Assembly (NCBI GenBank): GCA_905250025.1
Contig: CAJNOJ010000028.1
Span: 1 to 64,000 of the forward strand
DNA from: Adineta ricciae
Taxonomy: Eukaryota; Rotifera; Eurotatoria; Adinetida; Adinetidae
Length of the DNA: 64,000 nt
Direction: 5' to 3'
In this document: one piece after another, positions 47,109-60,451 of the stretch
Layout: every line of letters begins with the position of its first letter
Numbering within the stretch: the stretch's first letter is position 1
Notes under the pieces: generated by a model
The model's database searches: none
Seen by the model: the letters and a program-made list of their open reading frames with translations, nothing else
What the model was told of the DNA's origin: nothing
Made by a program: the position numbers and the translations under genes

Positions 47109-50100
47109 AATTTGTTTTCTTTTATTTCGATTTAATGATCAGAAGACAATGTCGAAATATAAATATCGAGAAAGGCCAGAAGAATAAATGTTGATAGAAA
47201 TCAATGAATATGTCTAAATGTTCAAAAGAGGTCAACTCAAGGTTCTTTAAATATACTTTATCTTCTTCATTTTTTTCTTCTTCTCCTACTTTTCTCTTAC
47301 TATACAACTCTCGCTTGATACACATGAGTGAATTCGTATGATATTCGACTATGTTTGTCTCGCGATCTCTTTGTAACATGTATATAGATGTGATCGATGC
47401 GAAAAACGAGACTCTTTATACTCTTTCGCTCTCTTGTTCGTCTCATTCATTTATAAGGTCTTATTTTTCAAAAATGAGAGAGAAAGAGAAGCAGAGAGAG
47501 AGACAAACAGAGAGAGAAAAGCATGAATAATCAGTCGACGCTTCTTTTCTTCCTTTCCTTCTTTGGCTCGTCATACATCTAATTGTATTCTTCTTCTTCT
47601 CCTCTTGGTCTCTGGCTCTCACCCCTCGTTGATATGACGATTGCTACACACTCGTATACACGAAATGAAGAGTGCACACGTCCATATAAATATATGCATA
47701 AACGCATCTACTGCATGATGAGATGGACGAGGTAGAAGAAAGAGAAAGGAAAAAAGGTAGAAAGGTATGCGATGGATATTTGTAATGGTTAGTAATTAGA
47801 TTTTACATAGTCATTTTATCATCTTTGTGGCTACAATGATGAGAAAGAACAAAACACTAAATTGTGCACATGTCGTTTTATGTTGTCTTATTATTGCAAC
47901 GAAAGAGCGTACATTTCGAGGCTGATGAGAATGTGATGGAAAAATGTATTTTTCGACTGATTTACATATTCACGTATCTAGCGTGCTTACGTCAAGCTTT
48001 TCCCTTGCAGTCTTTGAGTGAAAACTCAAATAACGATATTCATACAGCATTCTCAACGTATTCTGACAGAAGTGATGAGAAAAGGAAAGAGATAGGGGCA
48101 GAACTATTTACAGCAAAAGACAAAAGCGAAGAAGTAATAGATTTATAATCTAATCGTATCCTCTTCTTGCTTTTTCTGTGGTAGTGCGGTTATTTTTTTC
48201 TCTCTCTCTCCCTCTCTCGCTTTTTCTTTTGAATAGTTGAAATTATTTGTGCAAGCGTAATAAAAAACGACGAGATAGATCCTGATAATAAAAAGAAAAG
48301 AAAACAAAGATATCTTTGCAAGTATTAGAGCCATTTGACGAATAAATCTTCTGAGTCTTCGAAAGACAAGATGTTATGTCATGTCGAGATAATAATTTTA
48401 CTCTTAGACAAACGATCGTCCTTGACAAGATAGTTAATAATGCAAAAAATTCAATATTTGTAGACTTCTTTACTGCTGCGACAGTTCTTTCATGACATAT
48501 ATATTGTTTATTTGAACTAACTGATACACGATCTCCGAATGAGGTGATCATAACTGGATTTGATGCCTGTTACGCTCTTTTCTCTCATAACTCTATTGTA
48601 ACAGTAAGCTACTTAACTTTTGGCCGAGTGTCCTCTTTTCTCGCTTTCTTCCTACTTGAGAAAAAAAGTGTACCTACAGGTATTTGTAACGATTGTATGA
48701 TCGAGACCTATGTTTGTCTTTGTATTACACCACTTCGTTTGTGTTTTGTCGAAATGGATTGTTGTTCCAGTTCAGGTAACATACATCTACACATTTATTT
48801 GTTCTACTTGGTCAATCACACATCAATAGAGATTCTTTCGTTCTCGATCGATCAACTACGAATGCTTCCAGTCAAGTAAATCTGACTTTTTTTCGTACGT
48901 TCATTATATTGGACACTTATCATAAAATCATCTCGGAAGGGGAAAGAGAGAGAGAGAAAAAAAGATACTAGAGCAAATGTGCGAGCCGAATGATAATGAT
49001 TATTATTCGTCATTATTTTACTGCTCCTATAGGTCTTTCCTTTGTCTTCTTTATCGGTTTCTTTTGACAATATAAGTGCGTGTTCATGTTCGTATACTTA
49101 TCATCAAGCACAACTCTGTATATATTCATTTGATGAACGACTTTTTTTTACATATGTGTGAATGATCATTATTCATTGCCGTCTTATATTAGATTTCATA
49201 GTGTCATTGACCATTCGGTCGATATTAATATTCATTCGTATATAATCAGAGGTAAAACAAGTAAAGTAGAGAACGCAAGAACGAATGACTAAACGTACCA
49301 GAAATAGTGAGTTAAAAGCACTTTGATATGCGAATCTAATTGCTAGAAATCAAGAAAAATCTTGATCATACATCAATCTGACAAAATTTTATTCTAAACA
49401 GAAACAATCACTCTCCTGTCAAAAGCCATATAAAAAAAAACTCTTATTCACCACTAGAGTATATATTTTCATTATTACTCGGCATGCCAAGAGGTAAAAA
49501 TAAAGACATCAAGTTTCATGTATAAGCATATCTATATGGTTGAGATTGTTTTATAGGGAGAGAATATGGACAAGCATCATAAATGATTAGGTGTATTTGT
49601 TTTGTTTCATATCTCAACACGTATAGCAATTTAAAATTTAGTTCAGTTAGGAGGGTTCAAGTCCTTTTTTCCCCTTGCTCGACAGTTAAATTGACCGATT
49701 GAAATGGTTAATAAAAAAAAGAAACGTTTGTTGGGAATGACTAGACAACATGAAATTGAAAAGAAAATGCGACGAGTTCATAGAATTCAATCAATAATAA
49801 CAAAATATATTTGTTCGAAATTATCGACATTGTATTGGTAGACTTTCATGTTCTTTCGACTAACAATCATATCAATATTTGACATACTTTTTTCGTGCTT
49901 TTTAACCAAATAATATGCACCGATCAAACGTTGGCTTCTTTAACAAGTTAATCAAGAAGACTGTCTACTTGTTATTGTCGATGTCTGTACATAAAATGAT
50001 GAAAATTGAAGACAATTGTTTGATGAACTCGGCTTTCTTCTCTTTTACTTACTCGACGCGCGTATTTTTTCAATGACAAACGACGCTATGTGCTATCTGC

Positions 50101-51002
50101 AATTGAAGGCGATGTCTAGTAGACAGATGGAAGAGAGAAAGTAACAAATGAATTATGCAATATAGCTATATGATTTGCTTATAACAACTAGTAACTTTCA
50201 CTCCGAGACACAAAGAAAGGGTAATTGGTACACAACGCTCGTTTTTCTACTCATACATATGTATGGCTTGTGTTATTGTTTCGTTTTTCTCTTTTGTTTT
50301 TGTATAATGTATTGTTCGATTATAACTAACAAGAAGCAAATGAATTGCAATTACACTTGCGACGAGGAACAAAATTAACATGTGTCTGTATCACACAAGC
50401 GATAAGTGATTGTTCAGTTCATCTGACGAAGATTCGCGTTTGTTGATATATGAAAGCGTTCATAAACAGCGTGTATATTCAAACATGAATTCTAATCATG
50501 TTATTATGCATAAATTAAGACAACAGGTGCTCAATTGTCAAGATGTCTTCACCTACTCAAAGTCATTCATCGCCAGAAAATGCACTTTGCTATTCATTGA
50601 AACATTTTAATCTCTCATCGTGTATATAAAAGATGAATCCAAGCTGCAACACTTTTCATCATCGTTCCGGACACCTTGAAAGCGCTTGTTTTATGCTTAC
50701 ATATGCATCTAATATATTCTAATGGATCGCTAGACGATTGAATATCTTATATGCGTAAATGTCGAGATGGCGAAAAGCAAAACGGTTTCAATCATCAAAT
50801 GAATAGATTGCATAAGCTGCAAACACTTTCATCGTGTATAATTTCAATTTATCTGCTTCATCTTTCGAATACATTAAAAAAAATATCAACTTGAACAAAT
50901 GAAATGGTGAATATAGAAATCAAAACATATGTACAGACAAAAGAATAATAAAAAACATTATGACACAATAAAATACACGTATAAAAAGACAATAAATTTT
51001 CT
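47109..51002. other. Long gene-poor region
   Basis: About 3.9 kb between the IF gene start and the next gene's 3' end. It holds polypurine and polypyrimidine stretches (47470-47520, 47590-47610, 48190-48225, 48940-48965), TA-rich islands and scattered short frames. Apart from the weak candidate at 47936-48148 nothing reads as a gene. Some of it may be the IF promoter. Confidence 0.5.
47936..48148 (+). CDS. Possible small secreted peptide (70 aa), weak
   Basis: From the internal ATG at 47936 the frame reads MEKCIFRLIYIFTYLACLRQ, a fair signal peptide. An acidic and Ser-rich part of about 50 residues follows (SENSNNDIHTAFSTYSDR, ending KSEEVIDL). No dibasic cleavage pattern is clear besides one KRK. 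A good splice acceptor (TTTTCCCTTGCAG) lies inside the frame at about 47999-48011, which argues that part of this could belong to a spliced transcript or be chance. No family recognised. Confidence 0.25.
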   Translation: MEKCIFRLIYIFTYLACLRQAFPLQSLSENSNNDIHTAFSTYSDRSDEKRKEIGAELFTAKDKSEEVIDL

Positions 51003-52379
51003 TTAAAACCACGAATCGATCGATGGATGAATATTTGTTAAGGAGTATATAGCTCGCTGACTTCGTGGCCATTTACTTATATCATGTTCATAACCACCAA
51101 AGCTATATTCACTTTGGTAGACATTCAATTCTTTGAAAAGCTCGAATGTTTCAGGTTCACCATCGACAAGTTGACTTTGATCGATCGAATTTGCGTGTCT
51201 CAGCGCTGTCCAAAGGTTATTTTGCATATGGGTTGGTTTCGTATTAAAATCGATGGTGAGGTTTTCCATAATATAAACCCAATTGCAATAGACAGTCTAG
51301 AAGAAAAGCTTTGATGAATGAAAAGGAATTGATTCAGGAAACGACTATACCTGAAGAACTTTCGTGTAGGTACTGCAAAGGTCACCAATTGTTACAAGCA
51401 TATGACCAATAGTAAGTGCCTGCTCTAAAACTTGTTTGAAATTCGGTATTTGCTTGGAAATCGTTGCTAATCTCTTCACTACATTTCGATCGATATTCTG
51501 GTTTTTTTCGAACATGGCTTGCGGCAATAAACCACGGAGAATTGTTACATAGCAAGCACCGATAATACGCATGATAGCCGAGAATCGTTCGCCATCATCG
51601 ATGCCACTGATTCCATCAGTATAAACAAGTAAAAGTGTTAAAACTTCAAGACGGCGAAATCCAAGGACGTAGTTAACTCGACTCGCTGGTTTTTCACTGA
51701 ATTTCATTCCACCTAATCCACGTTGTTGAGTAAGAAAAACAGATTTGATTAAATCGAATATACAATTTTCAACAACTTCTAATTCACCATATGCACTGAA
51801 ATCGTTATGAATATACATTCCAAAGAAATCAGGATTGCTGTTATCAACTGCTCTACGATATTTCTTATTCCAATAACGAGCTGTTTTCGAAACGATGAAT
51901 TGTTCTTTGTTCGGGCCCATATTTTCATAGACTACGTATTGTTTATTAGTTGGATGATCCTGACCATCATTATTAGTAGAAAAAGCTGCCGATTGATTTT
52001 GAAGTGATCCGACCTGCACTTCTTCCACATCGTCGTCATCAGAATCATTTAAATTGAAATCATCATCATCGTCGTCGTCGTCGCCATCATTCGCACTTGT
52101 ATCCAAATCATCGTTAACTACTGGTTCGATGACTGGCGCTGGTCGGGCAGGAGCCGGTGATCGTACTGGCTTGAATTGATTTGGTTTGCTATTGCTTGGA
52201 TGTGCTTGTGCCTTCGGTACATTTTCTTTATCAATGGTCTTCTTTTCGATTTTGGCCTTTTTCGCTGGAACTGTTTCATCTGTATTGGCACGTTTCGTCG
52301 ATGAGCGTGTATGAACACTTGTCGATAGTTGTTCATCGTCAATTTTTTTGTTTCGAACGCTAAGTGTTCGTTTTGGCAT
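51003..52379 (-). CDS. Unrecognised protein with basic/acidic N-terminus and helical C-terminal domain
   Basis: Two exons, 51351-52379 and 51003-51296 (phase 0), 440 residues. Residues ~1-75 are basic with possible nuclear-localisation clusters (MPKRTLSVRNKKI, AKKAKIEKK), then Pro/Ala-rich. A strongly acidic stretch follows at about 95-120 (a run of Asp, then DSDDDDVEEVQ). From residue ~145 the chain looks folded and mainly helical (KEQFIVSKTARYWNKKYRR, VNYVLGFRRLEVLTLLLVY, RIIGACYVTILRGLLPQAMF). The last exon is shorter and ends SLTNIHPSIDSWF. I cannot assign a family. The layout suggests a nuclear protein binding DNA, histones or RNA, but that is inference. Both exons have clean splice sites. 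Confidence 0.72.
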
Positions 52380-52983
52380 AATTGAGAAGGTAAAAACGAA
52401 CTGATTTGTAAAATAAAATAGGTCGAATTAACTTAAACATAGCTAACAGACGAAACGAAATTTGAACGAACAAAGAACGCAACGTTACCGACGACTATTG
52501 GATGGGAAAGGAAAAACAAATGTGCGGCAGAGGGCGAACATCCACGGATACATTTGCAAGTGAAAAATACTCAGCACTTTTAATACGAAGATGTAATAAC
52601 TTTACACCATCAGTATTTGATTTTTTTTCATCTAACTCTTTTGCGTCCACACGCATCTCTTGCATCATTGTAAACAAATGTAACATATTTGTAGAAGAAA
52701 CCATATATGATCTACTTAAAATAACATGGAATTTCATCCTGTTACATGTCAAATTGAATATAAATGTCATACACTTGACCACAGTTTACTATCAACATTT
52801 CTTTCCGATAGTTTATTAAATTATTATTTTATTTATTAAGAAAGAATAAAAAACGAAGAGACGAGATGAAAAATACGTTGAATAAGATCTAATTTCTATC
52901 TATCGTGAGTATAGGATTGATGAGATTAGATGATGGAATGAAAGGAAGAAAATGAAAACATATCTTTTTCCTTTGCTTCGAAT
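52380..52983. other. Intergenic, no gene supported
   Basis: About 600 bp. Overlapping open frames on both strands at 52495-52819 show no family likeness or splice partners. Confidence 0.5.
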
Positions 52984-55900
52984 TTAAACAGTAGCTAACA
53001 TGAGTTTCAACTGTCGACTAATATGTCTTGATAATGCTTGTGAATGATGTTGAACTTTTCTTGCTCGTTCATAAGCTTCATTCAATGCAGCCATATCGTA
53101 GCTATTGGAAATCTGAAAACAAACATATACTTTTCCTTTAAGTCTTCTGTTCGATAATTATTTATAACTTACTTCTTCGGATTCGCTGTCGGAAGATGTA
53201 ACACGATTGGCATACTGACGATGGCGATTCATTCTTCTACAAAACACTATCGATATGTCAAATCATGATAACGGAAAAGACGAATTACCTGTTTCCACTT
53301 TCATAACCAAGATCATCGATATCGTTCGCATTTTTTTTAACCGTTGAGGACAAATGGTGACTGAACAGAAAAAAAGCAATCTTTTCAAGTAGGAATATGC
53401 GATAGCACGAGAAACGATGTTTTCGAATTTTCTCTAGCACCTCGCACACTTCTGTTTGCATTTAAACATAATAAAAAAAGCTGTGTATCGTATATAATTA
53501 GAGATTACAAACCGGTGATGATATGTCGTCATACAGCCACAATCAGCACATTCATATAATTTTGTACATGGTTTCACTTGAGACGAAGTTGGTTGATAAA
53601 CTGATGTAGTCGAAGGTTGATTTTTGTTAGATATATATCGACTAAAGTGTCAGACAAGTATTTACTTCTGTTCAAAATCAATATTTTACTTACTATAAGA
53701 CACCAGTTTGTGTATCTAAGTATAGATTATTTGATTGTTTTCTTGTTGTCGCCGTTGTTGATGACGAGGAGGGTGGAAGTGGTGGAGCTGGTGTGTGTCT
53801 GTGACGTTGATCAAGTTTTTCTTGTGACCGTCGATGTGTATGTGGTTCATCGATGTAACAAGCACTTCGATACATTTTTTCTGAATTGTTCGCTAATGGT
53901 TTCGTTTGCCGGTGAACAATACCGCTTTGATATTTTCGACTCATTTTCGGATCTTGTCCGATCGTTGATGGATGGTGTGGAGCTGTTTGCGGTCGGTATG
54001 AACTATTTTGATAATGACGAAAATTGATACTGTCAGTAGACACACTTCGATTGTACGGTGTTAAACGTGTTTGTTGTGATTGAATGTTTGGATGACTTTG
54101 GCGAGGTTTTCTCTTGAACGGAGAAGTTTGCGGTGTACGATCGAATGAATCAGCTGCGAATGTTTCAATATCTGATGGATAGAGATCTATTGCAAAGTTG
54201 ATTGAAAAGAAAACATTGTAGATGGAAGAGTTTCATACCTGATCGTCCACTGTGTAGCCGTCGGTAACTTTCGTTCACTGATGATAAGGTGTCGAATCGT
54301 TTTGTATATTTACTTGAAAGAAAAATGTCCAAATGTAATCATAAAATTTGATGTAAAAGCGATTGAAGGACGAGAGAAGAAAAGAATTATTTTTCTTTCT
54401 CCTTTTCTGTCTCGTTCGCCTATCGATTGACTTTATTAGATATTATTTTTTCTAGTTGACACTCACGAGAAACTATAGTAATAGAAACAAAACTTACGTG
54501 TATGACATTGCAGGACTGGCTGTGTTAGGGGCACTTGAGCGAGATGATACACTAGACATTGTTTCTAATAGAATACAAACAAGAATTGATTTGTAGTGTA
54601 TGCATGCATGACATTGACTTACCTTGTTCTTCATCGGTATATCGCCGTCGATCATCGTCGAGTGATTGGTAATGACTTTCGTCAATCATACTTGTATTTA
54701 ATTTACTATAGAATAGAAGAAAAAAGGAAAGTTTCTTTGATTTTATTTGGGGTAATCAGATTACCTATCACGACTTAATTTAGTGGTATTATTTGTACCG
54801 ATTCCACTATCATAATCACTTGTACGTGTTCGCATTGAACGCGTTGAATAATGCACACCACCCGTACCATTCGAAAGAGATGGGGGACTCCTCTCATCCT
54901 CGGGCTGATAATGAGTGGTCGGTTTCTAAAATCAGTGATTAACTTTCATCAATCCAATTGGAGTTGCTTTCACTTACTCGATGCTTTCCCTGAGACTTCG
55001 CGATATTCTCTAGATTATCATAGTTTTGAATGTTTTGTTGGCTTGAGGATTTCTTTGTCTTCGCGGCAGTGGGTTCATGTCGATGAATTGGTTTTCGATC
55101 CGTCGGTGAACGACGGTGACTCGTTGGTGGTGAATGCAAATTAAGCTCAAATGATGTTGACTCAACCTCTTCTTTGAATTGAACAGGTGTCGTTCGCTTT
55201 GTTTGTTTTTGTTGATCATCGTCAGAATGCTTCTCAATGAAAATAGCAACAGTCATTTTTCAATTTTGTCGTCAACAAATTTCAAAATACCGCGGAATGA
55301 TGAACGTATGGTTTCTGATTTCTTGTTATTGGAGGTATGTGATTCGAAAGATCCAGCGTGGATGAACTACGGAATAGAAAAATCGAACGAATGATACTTT
55401 AAAAGAAAACAAATCGTTTCAAATTACTCTTTCTTTGTTTGTTCGACTTCGTTATCTAATCTTAGATTTGATAATCTTGCTTCATTCTGTTTTTCTAATA
55501 TTCCAGCATTGACTGCACTGAGTAGTTTCTGATATTGATCCATTAGATCAGTATGATTGCATAAGGACGATCGAGCGGAAGCCTGACTCTATGTTAAGAG
55601 CAAATGTCGAATGAAATCAAGAAGTAAAGTTGCTCTGATATTTACCGAATGTGTTTCGCTTTGTGTTCCACGACTTTGTCGATCTGTTTCTATGCCATTC
55701 GTTGATTTACCAAGTAGATTATCAGTGATTCGATTGACAATTTCTTTCAACAACTGCTTCATCATTTCCAATTCCGTATTCAAATCTCTACAAATACGAA
55801 TGCAAGAGAAGTCTATTAGAACAAAGACATAGAACATCGCATCATTACGCATCGAAATCGACATCACTAAAATCATTGCCTTGCTTCGACCGATCAAAGG

Positions 55901-58900
55901 CCTTTAATAATTTCTCATAATCATCCTTAATCGTGTCATATACTTGTTTCTGTTCCGCTAAACTTAATTGATTAGCATTCATCAGAGTAAGAAATGATTT
56001 CATCTAAAAATGAAAACGAAAAGTATTTGAATAGGAGTACTTCAGTATTCCATAGATAAATCATTTTACCTTTCCACCTAAAGTTTTAGTTTGTATGAGT
56101 AGATCGAGTTTAACTGTTTCAGGTGTGGTTAATTCTTGGATGGTGATTGTTTGAGGAACTGTTTCATCAAAAAATACAGATTCAGCAGCTGCTGAATTCG
56201 CTGGTGAGACACCTAAAATTCAAACCAGAAGTTTCATTCAAAGACTGTGTGATAGTTACAAGAAGAAAAGATTTCTTTGTACTTTAGGTTAAGAAATGTA
56301 TACAACTGAAAGGTATTTTAGTAGACATATGTCGTTCATGCGATAAAAAAACAATTTAAACAAAAAAGAACAATAAAGAAGGATGAAATACTCTTGTGCA
56401 TTTATCTGTTTATTTAACACTCATTAACATAGCAACCATTTTCAGGGTAACTATGAGCAACTATCTGTTCAGAGCCTGTAAACATTTTGAAATCTATCGG
56501 CTAGGCGAACTTACTTATCCCCTACGTACAAAGCGTCTCATTCCATCGGAACTCAAACGATGCATTACTCGTTATTTTATTGTATGGAGAAAGTCAACTC
56601 CGTCTCACGAGTACTGCTCGTCGAAGAAGTCTATATAAAACTGTACTGCCTTAATTTGTGAAACCTGTACCTAGTACTCTACCTGCTTCTTAGCAGTAGA
56701 TTTCAATCGTCTCTATATTGTAGTAAATCAAGGTTGTTTGACAAAAAATCTGTCCACTTTTTTTCTGTTTAAACATACGATTATAATTTAAAAAAGAAAG
56801 AAGAAAGCTCGATGCAACCGATGTGACTCTTGAGATTTGGTTATAGGGCAAGATCTCTACATATGAAAAAATAAATTTCGTTTTTTCTCCTCTCATACAC
56901 CATCATTGTCGACTTCTCATAGGCTTCATGACATGTGTTACGATTACAAACACTGTCAGGAGAAGAAAAAGAAAACGGCCGGTGGATGAAACACTACTTT
57001 TGCGCCAGTTTCGAGAAAAATGTGAAATCAAAACAAAATAGAAACATGAAACCATTTCTATTTACATTTCAATTCAATAATCCGGGGAAACAGAACAGGC
57101 TTTCCATGAATTTAAAGAATGCGATGTAAGCGAGTCCTGGAGAGTGTGAACAAGTTTAGAAGCACGCGCGAATGTATCCAAAGGCATTTTCTGAAATAGA
57201 CCATTACCTTTCATGGCCGGTGTACGGTTTGATTCAGTTGTTGATGATGAAGGCACTTGCATTATAGAAGAAAGTGGTGTTACCGTTGTGGAATGATAGA
57301 CGCCACTCGTTCTCACAGATGCCATATTAACTTTAGGCTGTTGAATGAAATGTACAATTCCCTATTGAAATGGAGATTGTTGTAGATTGATATGATGAAG
57401 AAAAAAGAATTTTCCCGTACTTCAGAGGCATTGGATGAAGGTGTACCATCGCCTATAATTTTCGGTTGAAATCGCAACTGATCGATTGTGTTCTCTGCTT
57501 GAGCATACTTTTCTAATAATTCCTCGTAATTTTCATGAAGTTTATTAAGCAATTCCCCTGTTTTCTTTCCGTGTCGTTTTTGTTCTTTTAGTTTCAACTT
57601 TAAATCATCTTCTTTTAAAAGATTTGTATCCGATTCTTCATCATCGTCACTAAGGGCTAATTGCGACTGTCGATGTTTTGCCGATGGTGTGTTCCCCGCC
57701 GAAGATGTAGCTTTTCGTGCTGGTGAAAATGTATTTCGATGTGTTATTGGAGCGAATGGTGACACTTGAGTATTGCCTTTAGTCGAAACTTGCGTAGAGG
57801 GCGTCGTCGAAGGGACTTGCGATGTTCCCGTACGATCTGCCGATGTAAAGAAACGAAACGCACCTTTGCTTGTTGTCGAAACTGGCACAGGTATTTTCGA
57901 GGAATTTGTTGGCGAATGCGTCGTACGTCTAGAAAACAAATTTGACAATAGAACTAAATTAGCGGACAGATTGTTTAATCTAACCGAGTTTTTGCTGCCG
58001 CTGCTAATGCAGCTTTCAGTGCTGGACTGCGCGATCGTGATTGTGATGATGAATTTGTTCGAACAGGAATTTTTGAGAGGGGACGTTGTGTCCCTTTAGT
58101 CACTAGCGATGTTCGAATCGAAGATGTACCCGTGTTCAGTTTGGCTTGAGTTCGCGGCACTATTGTTTTCTTCATATTGTCTTGTTCCGAATTAGAATGA
58201 AGTTGCTGTATAATAGGTGTAGTAAAATCACTTGTTAGTGGTGTATGAAGGCTTTGTGAGTGGTACTTCTTATCAACAATACCACCTGATTTACTTCTTT
58301 CGGAAGAAAACTATAAAGAGAACGAAAGAAGAACGAAGAAAAAAGAGGAATAAACGGATTGATTTATGTCGTAAAAGAAGGCAATGACTGAAAGTATTGA
58401 TTAAATCGACCTATACAATGAACAAAAAAGAATGTGACAATGAAGTGAGCTTAAAAATGTTAATGTTCGATAGAAAGAACCTTTTCTTCGGCACTTCACA
58501 TACTGACATGTTTGTTACAAGTATAACTGTTAGCTTTTAACGGCGATGGAAAAGAAAGAAATACACTTACTGGTCGATCGAAATTTGTATCTAGAAAGAG
58601 TTTCTCGTGATGTTTATTGTCCAAAATTGTTGCCTCGCCGTTAATTGACACTTTTCTCATTGGATTCTCATTCAAAGTACGTTTTTTCGGCCAATCATCA
58701 GCATACAATGTTGCTTGTCGAGTTAACAAAACTGATCGAGTATCGTTTGTTGAAGTTAAAAGATCGTTTTTCTCATCAGCATCGTCATTATTATCGGTAA
58801 CGTCACTTTGACTACAACTGTCATCATCATGATCTGAAGGTCGTTCTAACATATCGTTCTCATTCGGTATTGTTCGTTTTAGACGATACTCTTCATGGTG

Positions 58901-59020
58901 GTGGTGGTGATGGTGATCGCTGTCGTCGTCGTCACTTTGATCACTTTTTAAATCATGTTCCACTGATGAACTTGAACTATTAGTTCGACTATTTCGTAAA
59001 AATGAAAATGACGATGGCAT
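52984..59020 (-). CDS. AKNA-like coiled-coil/microtubule-organisation protein, long multi-exon gene
   Basis: About 17 exons from ATG at 59020 to TAA at 52984; frames link in phase almost throughout. The N-terminus is disordered (MPSSFSFLRNSRTNSS, a His run near 58900, Ser-rich exons). Exon 57.9-57.4 kb holds the core HENYEELLEKYAQAENTIDQ, the signature I associate with AKNA/AKNAD1; then FQPKIIGDG and GIVHFIQQPKVNMA. Helical exons near 56.0-55.5 kb follow (LAEQKQVYDTIKDDYEKLLK, LNTELEMMKQLLKEIVNRI, MDQYQKLLSAVNAGILEKQ). The rest is disordered, with a small Cys cluster (YECADCGCMTTYHH) and a conserved-looking last exon (MAALNEAYERARKVQHHSQA). AKNA organises centrosomal microtubules in vertebrates. 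The splice between 57.2 and 56.2 kb is unresolved: a strong donor at AAAG|GTAATG competes with read-through to more helix (KMPLDTFARASKLVHTLQD). Confidence 0.72.
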
Positions 59021-59520
59021 TAGGACTGTAAAAGTATTCTTTTATGTCGTATGGATTGATTCCATGTATTTATATCTTGAACAAAAGAAGAAGAACAAGA
59101 AAGAAAAGAAAGAATGTAAAAGTTCATTGTTCTTTCCCGTCATACGATTACATGTATGCATGATTTGTAATGAACAACAGGTGATGAGAACGAGAGGAAA
59201 GGTTGAAATGGGAGAGTAACAACACTTGATCTGTTCTGAGGTTTTTTCGTTATAGAAAAAGAACTTCGTTTGTTTGTTTGATTTTTTTTTCATCGGAGCG
59301 AAGAAACAAAAAAATCCAAAATGACATGTCTATCATGGAGTATCATTCCTGCGAACAAGAATTACTCGAGGTAGAAACTGTTTATTGAGAGTAAAACTTC
59401 AATCAATATGATACTTTGGAAAAGAGGAATATTTCGATCGCTATTTGTAATAGACGAGTCGAATGAAGAGAAAAAAAAAGAAAGAAAACATCTTTTCTCG
59501 AGTATAAAAATAATATTTAC
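59021..59520. other. Upstream region of the AKNA-like gene, no gene seen
   Basis: About 500 bp with A- and GAAA-rich tracts. A TATAAAAA word is at about 59503. Confidence 0.5.
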
Positions 59521-60145
59521 ATGCATGAAAATGCCGTTCGTTACACATACGAATGTAGATTTCGTCGCCATTTCGAGACTTGTTGTTATAGTAGCAACCT
59601 CAAATCTCCTTCTCAAAAAAGTTTAAAAGGTTTCAAGGAGTAGTTAATATCTGCTAATGTAATTTAGAGATATTCGTACTTGAAAGTGTCCCCGGTGAAG
59701 AGATCAGCATTCGACTTCATTTACCGCTTCGTTAACGTCAGAAGGTTACAAACAATCTGTGGAGAGGGAGAGTTTTTGACGAATTTTGAGAGTACGATAA
59801 GAAATGATCCATTCTCCACGCAAGCAATAAAAACTCGTTTAGATTTTATTTATGCAAATCTTCGAGAAGGAGAGATTTACTCAATGATATTCTTAGGTTT
59901 CGTAAGATAACATCGAATATGTTATGCATCTTTTCTTAACAAAGACTCTCGATCGATCGTTTCTTTTTCAAGTATCTTTTACTCTTGTGAAACTTGTCTA
60001 TGATATCAATCTTGTCTTACAATTGTTCTTACGGTGTTTTTGTTATTATATTTGCAGATGCAATAGGACTATTACGAGTAATTCGAAAGAAGACGTACAA
60101 ATCGATATTGCTCGTTCAGCTATTGAAGATCGAAGTTATTTTTAA
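59521..60145 (+). CDS. Candidate spliced gene or gene fragment, weak
   Basis: Pieces on the plus strand link in phase: 59521-59620 (MHENAVRYTYECRFRRHFE...), 59668-59730 (IFVLESVPGEEISIRLHLPL), a possible exon about 59771-59893 (FLTNFESTIRNDPFSTQAIK...), one from about 59971 (SFTLVKLVYDINLVLQLFL) and a last exon from about 60058 ending at TAA 60145 (TSNSKEDVQIDIARSAIED). AATAAA follows the stop by a few bases. The strand-like pattern of SVPGEEISIRLHLPL and LVKLVYDINLVLQL recalls the second domain of arrestin-fold proteins, but I cannot prove it. An N-terminal half is missing, so it may be a fragment or pseudogene. Confidence 0.3.
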
Positions 60146-60451
60146 TGAATAAAACTAAACTGTCTTCGAACATCGCATGATTTCCTAGGGTTGCATGTAA
60201 TGAATGAAGTACTAGATTGTCGTAAATACACTTTGCTCGAGTTATAAACACGTGAGAAAAAATCACCACAGACAATACTTACATGCAGAACACGTTACAG
60301 AGAATTTGTTTGTAGATTGAAAAGTGATTTCATTTGTTTTCTTCGTAAAGCACTTGGAAATGCACGATTGAATAAATATTTCATTTAGTTTTCTACATAT
60401 ATGTTTGATTTCTCAGGGAAAAGAAACAAAGCAAAGCAAAGAACATGTTCG

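Noticed and set aside
48544-48879. 111-codon plus-strand ORF in the 3.9 kb gap
   Set aside because: Residues look like translated AT-rich spacer; no signal, domain or splice partner.
49660-49690. tRNA-like B box (gggttcaagtcc)
   Set aside because: No matching A box, anticodon arm or acceptor stem upstream, and the T-arm stem does not pair well.
52495-52819. Overlapping ORFs on both strands (95 and 105 codons)
   Set aside because: Mutually overlapping, hydrophobic and low-information; neither shows conserved motifs or a promoter.
53374-53516. Extra small exon inside the AKNA-like gene (Ser-Val-Arg piece near 53450)
   Set aside because: Including it breaks the downstream frame; splicing straight over it keeps phase.
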